A stretch of 64,000 nt of DNA from an uncultured Pseudomonadota bacterium (GCA_903875225.1 CAIQVJ010000035.1:1-64000); one strand, 5' to 3'. Numbered from the stretch's first letter, positions 1-12,503 are shown. Notes: generated from the letters alone by a model not told the origin. Translations and numbers: made by a program.

Positions 1-78
1 CAGGGCGGAACAGGACTTGGCGACCTCCAGCGCGAGCTTGTAAGCATCGAGATTCTCGTGATCGAAACGGTACTCCAT
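1..78 (-). CDS. Four-helix-bundle (23S rRNA IVS-type) protein, N-terminal fragment
   Basis: The window cuts this gene. Only the first 26 residues are visible, read leftward from ATG at 78. They run MEYRFDHENLDAYKLALEVA and on, which matches the opening of the small (about 120 aa) four-helix-bundle family first seen in 23S rRNA intervening sequences: a short strand, then an F-x-H-E/x-L-D-x-Y-x-L-A helix. The biochemical role of the family is unknown; relatives include Avd, the accessory protein of diversity-generating retroelements. A TCGA-rich tandem repeat lies just upstream at 196-264. The family call rests only on the N-terminus, so it is moderately sure. Confidence 0.6.
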   Translation of the reverse strand, partial: MEYRFDHENLDAYKLALEVAKSCSAL

Positions 79-126
79 CGAAGACTCCGGAGGGCCGCGG
101 GTTGAGTCCTCCAGACCGGGCGGTAC

Positions 127-153
127 GCGGCCCTCCCCCCCGCGGGGGGCCGC
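127..153 (-). terminator. GC-rich hairpin, possible terminator
   Basis: The arms GCGGCC-CCCC (127-140, with a two-base bulge) and GGGGGGCCGC (144-153) can form a very GC-rich stem. It lies between two minus-strand genes, downstream of the 309-941 gene. There is no T-run after it on the minus strand, so intrinsic termination is doubtful. Confidence 0.25.
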
Positions 154-195
154 GCCGCAGCCAACCCGTGGCCCGTCGAGTCGATGATGCGAGCG

Positions 196-264
196 TCGAG
201 ATCCACAATCGACACTCGGAAGTCGAGACTCGAACATCGAGACTCGATGCTCGAAAGTCGATTT
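196..264. repeat. Degenerate 13/14-bp tandem repeat, TCGA-palindromic
   Basis: Four head-to-tail 14-mers are visible from 209: TCGACACTCGGAAG, TCGAGACTCGAACA, TCGAGACTCGATGC and TCGAAAGTCGATTT. A 13-bp relative precedes them at 196. The core TCGAGACTCGA (223-233 and 237-247) is nearly palindromic, so the block can fold on either strand. It sits upstream of the four-helix-bundle gene start. It is not a CRISPR because there are no unique spacers. Confidence 0.7.
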
Positions 265-308
265 CCGATCCGAGCCTGTCGGACCGCTACGATGAGCGGC
301 GATCCTGT

Positions 309-941
309 TTAGAAGGTCACCCGTGCGCTCACCGAGAGGTCGCCCCGCACCTCGGCCCCAAAGATGGACGGCCCACCCGCCTCGGGAGGGTCCTGTTCGA
401 GCGCAGCAGTCACCCGCAGCGCGGGCACGAACGCCAGGAAGCGCCGCACGCGCACGTCGGCGCCCAGCCCGAGGCCGAGCGCCGGCGCGACGTTCCAGCT
501 CCCGATCGCCATACGGCCGCTGAAGGACGGCATCACCACCACCGTGTGCGTGGCCACAAAACCCATGCCGATCTCCGCCAGGGGCTCGACCACCAGGCGA
601 TCGGCGGTCGGGTCGGCGAGTTGAAGCTGGAACCGCCCGCCGACGGTCACCTGCCACCGATCACGCGCGCCCTCGATCACGTCGTCCGGCACATCTTCGT
701 CCGGCAGGTACCCGCGGCTGTCGGCGAGGACGTGGTGTGCGTGCTCCACGGCGAGCACGATCGAGTGGATGTGCCCGGCCGGCACGTCGAGCCCGAACCG
801 CTGGGAGGCGCCGATCGCGTAGCCGCTGCCGTTGCCCCCGCCGAGCAGGCCGAGCCCCAGGCCGGCCTCCAGGGACACGTTCCGCGGTGGCGCAGCGGGG
901 CGCGCGGGTTCGGCAGCGAGGGCGAGGGCGATCAGGAGCAA
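309..941 (-). CDS. Predicted outer-membrane beta-barrel-like protein
   Basis: The protein is about 210 aa when read from TTG at 941, two bases after the bioA stop. That start gives a compact signal peptide (MLLIALALA-AEP). Longer in-frame versions would lie inside bioA. The mature part alternates hydrophobic and polar residues, is rich in Gly/Val/Ala strands, and ends in VSARVTF with a terminal Phe, as expected for a BAM-inserted barrel. It has no named family that I recognise. It probably shares the bioA transcript, but nothing suggests a role in biotin synthesis. The start codon is uncertain because no good Shine-Dalgarno is visible. Confidence 0.6.
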   Translation of the reverse strand: MLLIALALAAEPARPAAPPRNVSLEAGLGLGLLGGGNGSGYAIGASQRFGLDVPAGHIHSIVLAVEHAHHVLADSRGYLPDEDVPDDVIEGARDRWQVTVGGRFQLQLADPTADRLVVEPLAEIGMGFVATHTVVVMPSFSGRMAIGSWNVAPALGLGLGADVRVRRFLAFVPALRVTAALEQDPPEAGGPSIFGAEVRGDLSVSARVTF

Positions 942-943
942 GT

Positions 944-2236
944 TCAGGCCGGGACGAGGCGGTGGAGTGCTGTGCCTATCGCGGCGGTGCAGGCCCGGAT
1001 CTGGCTCGGCGTCATCGCGAGCGGCGGCATGAGCACGATCGCGTCGCCGAGCGAGCGTACGATCACGCCCTCGTCCCGGCAAGCCAGGGCCACCCGGTGC
1101 GACATGCGGGCATCGGCCGAGAACGGCCCGATCCGTACCGCCGCCATCAGGCCCCGCTGGCGTCGCTCGAGCACGCAGCGGTGTCGCAACAGCAGCAGCC
1201 CGTTCCGGAGCGCCTCCACCCGGGGACCCAGGTTCTGAAGCACCGCCTCGTCACGGAAGATGTCGAGCGAGGCGAGCGCGACGGCGCAGGCCAGGGGGTT
1301 GCCGGTGTAGGTGTGGCCGTGGAACAGCGTCTTCCACGCGGTGTATGGCCCCCGGAAGAGGTCGAAGATCGCCTCGGTGGTCAGCGTCGCGGCGAGCGGG
1401 AGGTAGCCCCCGGTGATCCCCTTCGCGATGCAGAGGATGTCGGGCCGGATGCCCGCCTGCTCCACGGCGAACATCGTGCCCGTGCGCCCGAACCCGGTGG
1501 CCACCTCGTCGGCGATCAGCAGCACCCCGGCATCCCGGGCGAGGGTGCACAGGGCGACCAGGAACGCCGGGGAGTGCATCCGCATCCCCGCCGCTCCCTG
1601 GACCAGCGGCTCGAAGATGAAGCCCGCGAGCGTCTCGCCGTGCTCGGCGAACAGCCTCTCCGCCTGGGCCAGGCAGCGGGCCTCGGCCTCGGGGTCCGGC
1701 CGATCCGGGCAGGGGATCCGCAGGGCGTCGAACAGAAGCGGTCGGTACACGCCGTGGAACAGGTCGATCCCCCCGACGGACACGCTCCCGAGGGTGTCGC
1801 CGTGGTAGGCCTCGGTGAAGGCAGCGAAGCGGGTGCGCTGGGTGTGGCCCCGCTGTTGTTGCGCCTGGAACGCGATCTTGAGCGCCACCTCGACGCTGGA
1901 GCTCCCGGAGTCGCTGTAGAACACGCGGTCCAGCCCCGTGAGCGCGCAGAGCCGCTCGGCAAGCTCGATCCCGGGCGGGTGGGTGAGGCCGAGCATCGTC
2001 GTGTGGGCCACGCGCCCCACCTGGTCGAGCAACGCAGCGTCGAGCTTCGGATGCCGGTGGCCGTGGACGTTGCACCAGAGCGAGCTCACCGCATCGAGGT
2101 ACCGGCGGCCCTCGGTGTCGATGAGCTCGACGCCTTCGGCCCGCTCGATGCACAGCTTCGGCTCTCCGGCCCACTCGTCCTGCTGGGTGAACGGGTGCCA
2201 GAGGTGCTGCAGGTCGCGGGTGAGCCAGTCGTTCAT
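944..2236 (-). CDS. bioA: Adenosylmethionine-8-amino-7-oxononanoate aminotransferase
   Basis: BioA (430 aa, normal length) is the PLP-dependent class III aminotransferase that converts 8-amino-7-oxononanoate (KAPA) to 7,8-diaminopelargonate (DAPA) in biotin synthesis, using S-adenosylmethionine as amino donor. The opening HLWHPFTQQDEW is typical of BioA. YHGDTLG lies at 144-150, the PLP-binding aspartate and following loop DEVATGFGRTG at 243-253, and the Schiff-base lysine is K272 in AKGITGG. No other bio gene is in the window. Biotin is used here by the biotin carboxylase and carrier near 53.4-55.5 kb. The next gene (309-941) starts 2 bases downstream, so the two are probably co-transcribed. 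Confidence 0.93.
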   Translation of the reverse strand: MNDWLTRDLQHLWHPFTQQDEWAGEPKLCIERAEGVELIDTEGRRYLDAVSSLWCNVHGHRHPKLDAALLDQVGRVAHTTMLGLTHPPGIELAERLCALTGLDRVFYSDSGSSSVEVALKIAFQAQQQRGHTQRTRFAAFTEAYHGDTLGSVSVGGIDLFHGVYRPLLFDALRIPCPDRPDPEAEARCLAQAERLFAEHGETLAGFIFEPLVQGAAGMRMHSPAFLVALCTLARDAGVLLIADEVATGFGRTGTMFAVEQAGIRPDILCIAKGITGGYLPLAATLTTEAIFDLFRGPYTAWKTLFHGHTYTGNPLACAVALASLDIFRDEAVLQNLGPRVEALRNGLLLLRHRCVLERRQRGLMAAVRIGPFSADARMSHRVALACRDEGVIVRSLGDAIVLMPPLAMTPSQIRACTAAIGTALHRLVPA

Positions 2237-2315
2237 CGGCAGCGGGTATCAGGTTGGGGGGGCGTCGTCCCCGGTGCGGCTTGAGCGCGCGGCCTCGCCA
2301 CGCTATTGCCGGTGC

Positions 2316-2552
2316 ATGAAGTTCGTCACTCCGGTTCTGTTCCTGCTCGCGGGTATCTGGGTTTCGTGGTCCAACGATGCGCATGCGGACCGGGTCTTGA
2401 CGATGCCCTTCATGGACGTCTTCACCGACGACGTGCACGAGCAGGGTCGGCTGACCGCCTACGTGTGCTGGGGCATCGCCGGGGTGCTCTTCACCTCGGA
2501 TCTGGTCTCTGCGCTGCGCAGGAAGCCGCGTTCTCCCGACCTGGACGGCTGA
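2316..2552 (+). CDS. Small two-helix membrane protein
   Basis: A 78-residue protein starting at ATG 2316. Its N-terminus (MKFVTPVLFLLAGIWVSW) is either a signal peptide or a first transmembrane helix. A second hydrophobic helix (about residues 45-62, YVCWGIAGVLFTSDLVSAL) is followed by a positively charged tail (RRKPR), so the C-terminus is probably cytoplasmic. The loop between them contains MPFMDVFTDDVHEQGRL. I do not recognise the family. It is divergent from bioA and lies upstream of the large surface protein, which has its own promoter. Confidence 0.55.
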   Translation: MKFVTPVLFLLAGIWVSWSNDAHADRVLTMPFMDVFTDDVHEQGRLTAYVCWGIAGVLFTSDLVSALRRKPRSPDLDG

Positions 2553-2589
2553 CCCGAGCGCCCGCCCGCGACTTTGCGCGGCGGGAGGT

Positions 2590-6323
<3,734 letters not shown>

Positions 6324-6336
6324 CTACCATCCTGCT

Positions 6337-8067
6337 GTGGCCGAACCGGTTCTCCCCCCTGAGACCCCCGAACCCGAAGATTCCGGGGAGCTGCGGCTAG
6401 GCAACACCGCACGGGGCAGCGCGGCGAACGATGTGGTGCTGGCGCTCACCCGCGCGGCGCGCTCGTTCCTGCTCTACGACGCGCAGAACTCTGCCATCCG
6501 GCACTTCCTCGACGCCCTGCAGGACGCCGTCGAGAGGTACTCGAGCGAACACGGTGACCTCGCGCTCTCGGTGCGCCCGTTCGAACTGCTGGTGGGCGCG
6601 GAGGTCGTCTACCTGGACCGCGATCGGGAACGCTCGCTCGCGTTCCGGCTCTACCGGGACGGCGTGCGCAAGATCACGGTCCGGGCACAGGCGCCGTGGC
6701 CCGAGGTGCTCAAGCTGCTGGAGGTCCTGTCCATCCGGTTCGTCGGCGTGCGGCAGGCCGAGGATGACATGGTCGTGCTCCTCTGGAAGGCCGGGTTCCA
6801 GTCGATCGACGTGGAGGCCGTCGAGGGGTTCGTACCGGACGAGGAGGTCGGCGTCGAGGATGGGGAGTTCGCAGGCGGTGGCGCAGGGCCTCATCGGGCG
6901 GCGGGTGTCGTGGATGCGCCCGTCGACTTCGACCTGCCGGCCCCCGTGCTCACCCGGCGCGCTCTCGTGGAGCACCGCCCGTTGCCCGAGCTCTGGCGGG
7001 AGGCCCTCGTCGCCGAAGACGCCGCGAGCCACCTGCCCGAGAACTGCCTGCGGCTCACGGAGCGCCTCCTCCAGCACGTGCACGATCCGACGAACCCGCT
7101 CACCTTCGGCGAGATCCTGCCGCTGCTGCGGGAGATACGCGACTTCGTCCTCACCGAGGGCCAGCTCCACTGGGTGCTCGAGCTTGCGCGGCGGCTCACG
7201 TCGCTCGACGCGGGAGAGGCCGCCGCGCGCGAGCGGGACCAGCTCCTGCTCAGCTTCGTCGACCAGCGTGCGCTCGCCCGGCTCGTCCACGGTGTGCCTC
7301 CGGACCTGCACGAGGCACCGGCCGACCTCGTGGGCCTGCTCGACCTGATCCCCGGGGACCACTTCGCGGCGTTCGTGGGCGTTCTCGAGTCGGAGTCCGG
7401 CGGGAGCAGTCGGCGGGTGATCCGGTCCCTCATCGAACGGTGCGTGCCCACGGAGGGCGAGGCGGTCGTCGCCCAGGTCCCGCGGGCTTCCCCCGAGGTG
7501 GCGTGTGAGCTCCTCCGCGCCTTGCGCTACGTGAGCCTGCCGCGCGCGGTCGAGGCAGTCAAGCTCGCCATCGGGCGGGGCGAGATCGACTTCGAATTCG
7601 CCGCGCTGCGGGTGCTCGGGGTCGCCGAGGTCACGCACCTCGTGGGGGTGCTGCTCGGAAGCTACGTCGGGTCCGACCACCACGAGGTTCGCGCCCGGGC
7701 GTTGGAGCTGATCGGAAAGCGGCGCGTGCGGGACGCCTTCCCCGCGGTGCTGGAGCACGTGAAGCGGGAGGCGCTGCATGGCCTCGGACCTGTCGACGCC
7801 GAGCGGTTCGGCGTGGCGCTGGCCGGGGCGGATCCTGCGCAGGCGCTCGTGGTTTTTCGTGAATGGATCAAGCCCCGGGGGTTCTTCACCACGCTGGTGC
7901 CACAGATGCTGTGCTGGGTCGCGGTGAGCGGGTTGGCCGAGACGCAGGCGGAGGGCGTCGAGGACCTGATCCGGTACGCCGGGGACAGGGGCAGCGCAGA
8001 CCTGCAGCGACACTGCACGGCCTCGATGGTGAAGCATCGCAGGCTGATTCGTGGAGCTGCCAGATGA
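6337..8067 (+). CDS. Conserved protein: N-terminal domain shared with next gene plus HEAT-like repeats
   Basis: A 576-residue soluble protein starting at GTG 6337, preceded by TACCAT at 6325-6330, so possibly leaderless. Residues about 30-140 (FLLYDAQNSAIRHFLDAL through VYLDRDRERSLAFRLYRDG) can be aligned by eye with residues 50-150 of the next protein: both have an N-x-A helix, a central V-x-G/V-E-V-x-Y-L-x-D strand pair and a following L-x-x-L-x-x-hG segment. A charged spacer (175-220) follows. The C-terminal half is alpha-helical with HEAT/armadillo-like pairs (for example EVRARALELIGKRRVRDAFP). No catalytic motif is visible. The stop overlaps the next start (ATGA), so a complex or shared pathway with the HD protein is likely. 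Function unknown. Confidence 0.65.
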   Translation: MAEPVLPPETPEPEDSGELRLGNTARGSAANDVVLALTRAARSFLLYDAQNSAIRHFLDALQDAVERYSSEHGDLALSVRPFELLVGAEVVYLDRDRERSLAFRLYRDGVRKITVRAQAPWPEVLKLLEVLSIRFVGVRQAEDDMVVLLWKAGFQSIDVEAVEGFVPDEEVGVEDGEFAGGGAGPHRAAGVVDAPVDFDLPAPVLTRRALVEHRPLPELWREALVAEDAASHLPENCLRLTERLLQHVHDPTNPLTFGEILPLLREIRDFVLTEGQLHWVLELARRLTSLDAGEAAARERDQLLLSFVDQRALARLVHGVPPDLHEAPADLVGLLDLIPGDHFAAFVGVLESESGGSSRRVIRSLIERCVPTEGEAVVAQVPRASPEVACELLRALRYVSLPRAVEAVKLAIGRGEIDFEFAALRVLGVAEVTHLVGVLLGSYVGSDHHEVRARALELIGKRRVRDAFPAVLEHVKREALHGLGPVDAERFGVALAGADPAQALVVFREWIKPRGFFTTLVPQMLCWVAVSGLAETQAEGVEDLIRYAGDRGSADLQRHCTASMVKHRRLIRGAAR

Positions 8068-9470
8068 GCACCGAGCCGGACCCCGACTTCGACTTCCAGC
8101 GCGATCAACAGGCCATCGGCCAGGCGATCGACGCCGCGCGGGCGGGGGAAGACAAGGCGCTCGCGCAGCAGGTGCGCGACGGCGGTGAGCAGACCGTGCG
8201 TCTGCTCACCGGGCTGTGGCGGCTGATGCGTACGCACGACCCGTCAAACGACGCGTTCGACACCCCGGTCGCCGATTTCGTCGAGCTCCTGGCACGCCTT
8301 CACGACCTCCTGGGTCCCCTGCAGATCGTGTGCGTGGAGGGGCAGGTGTACCTGAATGACGTGCGCATCCGGATGGATGAACGCGTCGGTGGCGGTGCGG
8401 ATCTCGAGCAGGAGCTCCGCAAGCACGGCTGTGGGGGCATCCATTTCGGCGTGCCGCTCTCGGGACCCCAGATCCGCACGCTGCTGCACGTGCTCGCCGC
8501 CCGCCCCGCGGACGAACACCCCCTCCGCGCCCTCGCAACCCGCCTGCAGGCTGCGGGCCTCGACAGCATCACCGTCAACGGGCTCTTCCGGCTGCGGGTC
8601 ACGGGCGAGGCCGCCAGCCCCGCCAGTCCGGTGACCCACGAGCTCCAGGAGGCCCTGGACCGAGCCTCCTCCCTCGTCACCGATGCCTGGGACAACCTGG
8701 CGGCGGGCCGCACGCCGAACCCGCTCCCCATCCGGCGCCTGGTGAACGACATCGTCGATGGCTCGGGACATGCGGACGAGCTCTTCGCCGAGGATGACGA
8801 CGAGCGCAACCTCGTTGGCAACGCTCCTTTTGCCCGCCACTCGCTGCGCGTGTGCACCCTCTCCGTCCTGATCGGCGCGGATCTGGGACTTTCTCCCCCG
8901 GCGCTCGCCGATCTCGGCGTTGCAGCGATGTTTCACGACGTTGGCTACTCTGCCCGGGAGGACGGCTACGCGGTGCCGGCCGAACGGCACACCAGCGCAG
9001 GAGCCCGCCTGCTGTTGCGGCAACGCGGCTTTCACGCTGCGAAGATCAAGCGGTTGCTCGCAACGCTCGAGCACCATGACGATGCGAGCACCAACCCCAT
9101 CCTGGTCTCGAGGATCATCCACGTTGCGGACACGTTCGACACGCTCACGCGACCGCGGGTGGGCGGTGCGCTGTACAGCCCGGCACACGCGATCGAGCTG
9201 ATGGCGGGGGCGGCCGGTCGCCGCTACGACGCAGGTCTCCTGCAGATCTTCATCAATCGCGTGGGCAAGTACCCGCCGGGCACCCTGCTCCGGCTTCGGG
9301 ACGGACGGTGGGTGCTCTCCATCTCGGGCGTTCGAAGTCCCGAGACCTTCGCGCGGCCGATCTGCAGGCTCGTGCGGGCCGCCAACGGTGTGCCATTGAG
9401 CGTGGGGCCCGAGGTCGATCTGGCAGAGGGCGGGGCCGTCGTCGAGGTGATCCCCACGCGCCCCGGATAG
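8064..9470 (+). CDS. HD-domain phosphohydrolase-like protein lacking the GYP motif
   Basis: 468 residues, starting at ATG 8064 inside the previous stop (ATGA). Residues 45-150 repeat the N-terminal domain of the preceding protein. Residues 250-430 are an HD hydrolase domain of the HD-GYP type with metal-ligand candidates H259, H291-D292 (FHDVGY), H309, H337-H338 and D356 (VADTFD). The HHExxDGxGYP signature that marks cyclic-di-GMP phosphodiesterases is replaced by HHDDASTN, so GYP is absent. It may be a divergent cyclic-nucleotide phosphodiesterase with altered substrate, or a binding protein. A beta-strand C-terminal tail (430-468) follows. It is coupled to the HEAT-like partner, and the propeller gene begins 10 bases later. 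Confidence 0.75.
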   Translation: MSTEPDPDFDFQRDQQAIGQAIDAARAGEDKALAQQVRDGGEQTVRLLTGLWRLMRTHDPSNDAFDTPVADFVELLARLHDLLGPLQIVCVEGQVYLNDVRIRMDERVGGGADLEQELRKHGCGGIHFGVPLSGPQIRTLLHVLAARPADEHPLRALATRLQAAGLDSITVNGLFRLRVTGEAASPASPVTHELQEALDRASSLVTDAWDNLAAGRTPNPLPIRRLVNDIVDGSGHADELFAEDDDERNLVGNAPFARHSLRVCTLSVLIGADLGLSPPALADLGVAAMFHDVGYSAREDGYAVPAERHTSAGARLLLRQRGFHAAKIKRLLATLEHHDDASTNPILVSRIIHVADTFDTLTRPRVGGALYSPAHAIELMAGAAGRRYDAGLLQIFINRVGKYPPGTLLRLRDGRWVLSISGVRSPETFARPICRLVRAANGVPLSVGPEVDLAEGGAVVEVIPTRPG

Positions 9471-9479
9471 GGATCGGGG

Positions 9480-10685
9480 ATGAAGATCCATATCGGGTCG
9501 AGCGCGCTCGACAGTGCATTTGCGTGGCCCTCCGGGTTGGCCGCGGATGTGCTGCGCGAGACCGAACCCGCGATGGGCGCCGTGCGGGCGCGGATCGCCG
9601 CGCGGATGGGGAACCCCGATCCGTTCACGGTCCGGTCGGCGCTGATCGCCTCCCCGGGTGCGGAGGTCACCGGTTGCGCGGGGGTGCCCCTCACGCGCGA
9701 TGCGGTGGACGCGCGGCTCGTCGGGCGCCCCGAGATGGTCGGCGTGCTCGCCTTCCAGGCCCTCGGCCCGCTCGCTCGCAGCGTCGTGCCCGATCCCACG
9801 TGGACCTGGCTGCGATGGCGCTCGAAGGGACCCCCGCCACCCCCTGCGCGCACCGGGGCCGTGAGGCGGTTCACCGCGAGGGAGCTTGGCGACGACGAGC
9901 GGGCGACGTTCCGGTGCATCGCCGCGCTGCCCCGGGGGCGGGTCGCCATCGGCTCCGACTACGGCCTGCAGATCGGCTCGAACGCAGGGTTCCAGAGCTT
10001 TCCGTGGCCCGCCGGCGCCCGGCGCGAGGCCCGCCGCGTGGAGGCGATGCTCGCGATGCGCGACGTGCTCTACGTCGCCACGCAGCAGGCGCTCTACACC
10101 TGGGACTACCAGGGGGACCCCCACGCAAAGAAACATCCGGCCGACACAGACGCCGGCTACGACGACATCCTCGCGCTCACCCACCTCGGTACGAGGCCGC
10201 TCGTGGCCTGGCGGACCCACCTCGAAGGCGGCGTGGGACCGGCGGACATCCTCTCCTTTGCGACCGACCCGAACGGGGTCGTCTATGCGGGCACGCGCAC
10301 CGGGGAGGTCTGGGTGGTCGACGGGGGCGGCCCCGTTCGCACGTTCAGCGGGGAGCGCGTGCTGCGAGAAGGGGTGGCGGGGTCGGTGGGGCGCCCGGTC
10401 CGGCACCTCGCGTTCGCCGAACAGCACCTCTGGGCCGCCGCGGCCGAGGGGTTGCACCGGTTCGACGGGGCTGCATGGTCGAGCGAGCCGGGGGAGCCCG
10501 GCGCGCTCGCCGCCGACGAGGCAGGTCGCCTGTGGCTCATCCGGGACGGCGCGGTGTACGTCCGGGACCGCGGCGAGCTTCAGCGCGTGGAGACCGGCCT
10601 GGAGCGGCCCTGGGCCATCGCGTGCCTTCCCGGAGCGGTGTGGGTGGGCGGCGTCGGAGGGGTTGCTTGTGTGCCGCTGCGGTAG
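9480..10685 (+). CDS. Beta-propeller-like protein of unknown function
   Basis: 401 residues from ATG 9480, with a GGGATCGGGG purine stretch before the start. No signal peptide is visible. The N-terminal 120 residues are unassigned. Residues 130-401 contain repeated four-strand blocks with G-x-V/L-x-x-A-T/G-x-x-G-L/V-x-x-W/V patterns (for example [42 protein letters not shown]), like two-component-regulator or WD-type propeller blades. It lies in the same orientation 9 bases after the HD-domain gene and probably on its transcript. It may be a cytoplasmic interaction platform for the two preceding proteins, but that is inference. Confidence 0.6.
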   Translation: MKIHIGSSALDSAFAWPSGLAADVLRETEPAMGAVRARIAARMGNPDPFTVRSALIASPGAEVTGCAGVPLTRDAVDARLVGRPEMVGVLAFQALGPLARSVVPDPTWTWLRWRSKGPPPPPARTGAVRRFTARELGDDERATFRCIAALPRGRVAIGSDYGLQIGSNAGFQSFPWPAGARREARRVEAMLAMRDVLYVATQQALYTWDYQGDPHAKKHPADTDAGYDDILALTHLGTRPLVAWRTHLEGGVGPADILSFATDPNGVVYAGTRTGEVWVVDGGGPVRTFSGERVLREGVAGSVGRPVRHLAFAEQHLWAAAAEGLHRFDGAAWSSEPGEPGALAADEAGRLWLIRDGAVYVRDRGELQRVETGLERPWAIACLPGAVWVGGVGGVACVPLR

Positions 10686-10691
10686 CGCCCC

Positions 10692-10719
10692 TTGACTGCG
10701 CGGTCCGACGCGATAGACG
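10692..10719 (+). promoter_or_regulatory. Putative promoter of the rpsP operon
   Basis: TTGACT (10692-10697), a 16-base spacer, and TAGACG (10714-10719), with the rpsP ATG at 10742 and a purine Shine-Dalgarno (AAGGAA) at about 10732. The -35 box is strong and the -10 box weak, as is common in high-GC genomes. Confidence 0.5.
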
Positions 10720-10741
10720 GCGGGGCTTTCCAAGGAATCTG

Positions 10742-10993
10742 ATGGTCCGCATCCGCCTTACCCGTCTCGGCGCCAAGAAGAAGCCCTTCTACCGCGTCGT
10801 CGTCGCCGACAGCCGCGCACCGCGCGATGGCAACAACATCGAGCAGATCGGGTATTTCGACCCGCTCACCACCCCGCCGGTCATCAAGATCGATCTTGCG
10901 CGGGTCGACCACTGGATCGGTGTTGGCGCCCAGCCTTCCGACACGGTGACCGACCTCATCAAGAAGGCCCGCGCGGCTGTGGCCGTCGCGTGA
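10742..10993 (+). CDS. rpsP: 30S ribosomal protein S16
   Basis: 83 residues, the usual length for bS16. The opening [20 protein letters not shown] and the following ADSRAPRDG and IEQIGYFDP are diagnostic. It binds 16S rRNA in the 5' domain and assists 30S assembly. It is the first gene of an rpsP-khpA-rimM-trmD operon with a Shine-Dalgarno (AAGGAA) about 5 bases before ATG. The stop overlaps the GTG start of khpA. Confidence 0.97.
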   Translation: MVRIRLTRLGAKKKPFYRVVVADSRAPRDGNNIEQIGYFDPLTTPPVIKIDLARVDHWIGVGAQPSDTVTDLIKKARAAVAVA

Positions 10994-11274
10994 CTGAGCT
11001 CGTCCGCTTCCTCGTTCAGGGCGTCGTCCGGCACCCCGAAGCGGTGGTGATCACCGCCCAGGAGGGGGACGCGTCCGTGGTCATCGAGCTGCAGGTCGAT
11101 CCGTCCGACGTCGCCCGTGTGAACGGGCCGGAGGGGGACACGCTGCGCGCGATCCGGCAGGTGCTCTCCGCCTCGGCGGGGCAGCGCAAGGCGATCCTCG
11201 AGCTCGTTCAGCCGGGCAGCGACGTTGCGGATGCGCTCGCTGACGGTCCCGAAGCCGATACCGACGAACGCTGA
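10990..11274 (+). CDS. khpA: KH-domain RNA-binding protein KhpA
   Basis: 94 residues from GTG 10990, overlapping the rpsP stop (GTGA). The protein is a single small KH domain. The opening [16 protein letters not shown] and the [14 protein letters not shown] loop (the GxxG RNA-binding loop followed by a helix) fit KhpA, formerly YlqC. In firmicutes KhpA pairs with KhpB to bind many RNAs and influences division. Its place between rpsP and rimM is the conserved one. The acidic C-terminal tail ([14 protein letters not shown]) is species-specific. The stop shares a base with the rimM start. Confidence 0.9.
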   Translation: MTELVRFLVQGVVRHPEAVVITAQEGDASVVIELQVDPSDVARVNGPEGDTLRAIRQVLSASAGQRKAILELVQPGSDVADALADGPEADTDER

Positions 11275-11804
11275 TGCTCGGCCCCGATGAGGTGCTGGTC
11301 GCCTCGATCAACGGGGTTTTCGGCGTGCGCGGCGAAGTCCGGCTGTTCCTGCACGACAGGCAGAGCCGCACCCTCTCCAAGCCGACGAGTGTGACCATCA
11401 TCTCGCCGACAGGCGAGCGGCGTACGGTGAACATCTCGGTGCGGTCCGGCGCGGGCAAACGCGTCATCGCGCGGATCGAGGGCATCGAGACCCCGGAGGT
11501 CGCCCACACGTTCATCGGCTGGAACGTGATCGTCCCGCGGTCGGCGCTGCCTGCCCCCGCAAAGGGCGAGTACTACATCCACGACCTGCTCGACCTCCCG
11601 GTCTTCGAGCAGACGGCGGACGAAGAGCCCGTGGAGATCGGCAAGCTGGAGGACGTGGTCTCGGGCGACCGCGACATCTGGGTGATCGCTACCCCCGGGG
11701 GCGAGGAGCTCTACCTGATGGCGAGCCCCGAGAACGTGCGCGACGTCGATCTCGAAGCAGGTCGGCTCGTCGTGCTCAAGGGCGCGGCCCTGCCGGCGGA
11801 GTAG
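11274..11804 (+). CDS. rimM: 16S rRNA processing protein RimM
   Basis: 176 residues starting at ATG 11274, overlapping the khpA stop (TGATG). The N-terminal RimM domain carries VASINGVFGVRGEVRLF (residues 6-22), and the C-terminal PRC-barrel begins near GEYYIHDLLDLPV. RimM binds ribosomal protein S19 and helps mature the 3' head domain of the 30S subunit. It is the normal neighbour of trmD, which starts 3 bases downstream. Confidence 0.95.
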   Translation: MLGPDEVLVASINGVFGVRGEVRLFLHDRQSRTLSKPTSVTIISPTGERRTVNISVRSGAGKRVIARIEGIETPEVAHTFIGWNVIVPRSALPAPAKGEYYIHDLLDLPVFEQTADEEPVEIGKLEDVVSGDRDIWVIATPGGEELYLMASPENVRDVDLEAGRLVVLKGAALPAE

Positions 11805-11807
11805 TCC

Positions 11808-12503
11808 GTGCGGTTCGACGTCCTGACGCTTTTTCCGGAGATGGTCCGTGCGCCGCTCTCGGCCTCGATCGTCGGCCGGGCCCAGGCCGCGGGGGCTGTC
11901 ACCGTGGACGTGCACGACGTGCGCGAGCATGGCATCGGGCGGCATCGGACCGTGGACGACACGCCCTATGGTGGCGGCTCGGGCATGGTGATGCGGTGCG
12001 ACGTCGTCGCCAACGCGCTTAGAGCGGTGCAGGCCGCGCACGGGGCTGGGACGGTCGTGCTGTTCGAGCCCAGCGGTCGCCGGTTCGACCAGCGCGCGGC
12101 CGAGCGGTTCGCGACGCTCGACCACGTGATCCTCGTGTGCGGGCACTACGAGGGCGTGGACGCGCGGTTCGCCGAATCGCTGGGCGAAGGCGTCGAGGTG
12201 ATCAGCATCGGAGACTACGTGCTCACCGGCGGGGAGTACGCCGCCATGGTGTTCATCGACGCGGTCTCGCGCCTGCTGCCGGGGGTGCTGGGCAACGCCG
12301 AGAGCTCCCGGGTCGAGAGTTTTGCCGAGGGGCGCGGGCTGGAGTTCCCCCAGTACACCCGGCCGCGCGAGTGGGAGGGCCGCGAGGTGCCCGACGTGCT
12401 GCTCTCCGGCAACCACGCGAAGATCGACGCCTGGCGCGACGAGCGCTCGGCGGACCGTACGGCGGCGGTGAGACCGGACCTCGTGATGCCCCGCAAGGGT
12501 TGA
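11808..12503 (+). CDS. trmD: tRNA (guanine-37-N1)-methyltransferase
   Basis: 231 residues from GTG 11808. TrmD makes m1G37 in tRNAs that read CNN and some other codons, preventing +1 frameshifts, and has the SPOUT trefoil-knot fold. Recognisable blocks are LTLFPEM (residues 6-12), DTPYGGGSGMVM, CGHYEGVDARF, and the knot with EVISIGDYVLTGGE followed by PGVLGN. The length is typical. The classical fourth member rplS does not follow; an unrelated ABC transporter on the other strand comes next, so the operon ends here. Confidence 0.96.
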   Translation: MRFDVLTLFPEMVRAPLSASIVGRAQAAGAVTVDVHDVREHGIGRHRTVDDTPYGGGSGMVMRCDVVANALRAVQAAHGAGTVVLFEPSGRRFDQRAAERFATLDHVILVCGHYEGVDARFAESLGEGVEVISIGDYVLTGGEYAAMVFIDAVSRLLPGVLGNAESSRVESFAEGRGLEFPQYTRPREWEGREVPDVLLSGNHAKIDAWRDERSADRTAAVRPDLVMPRKG

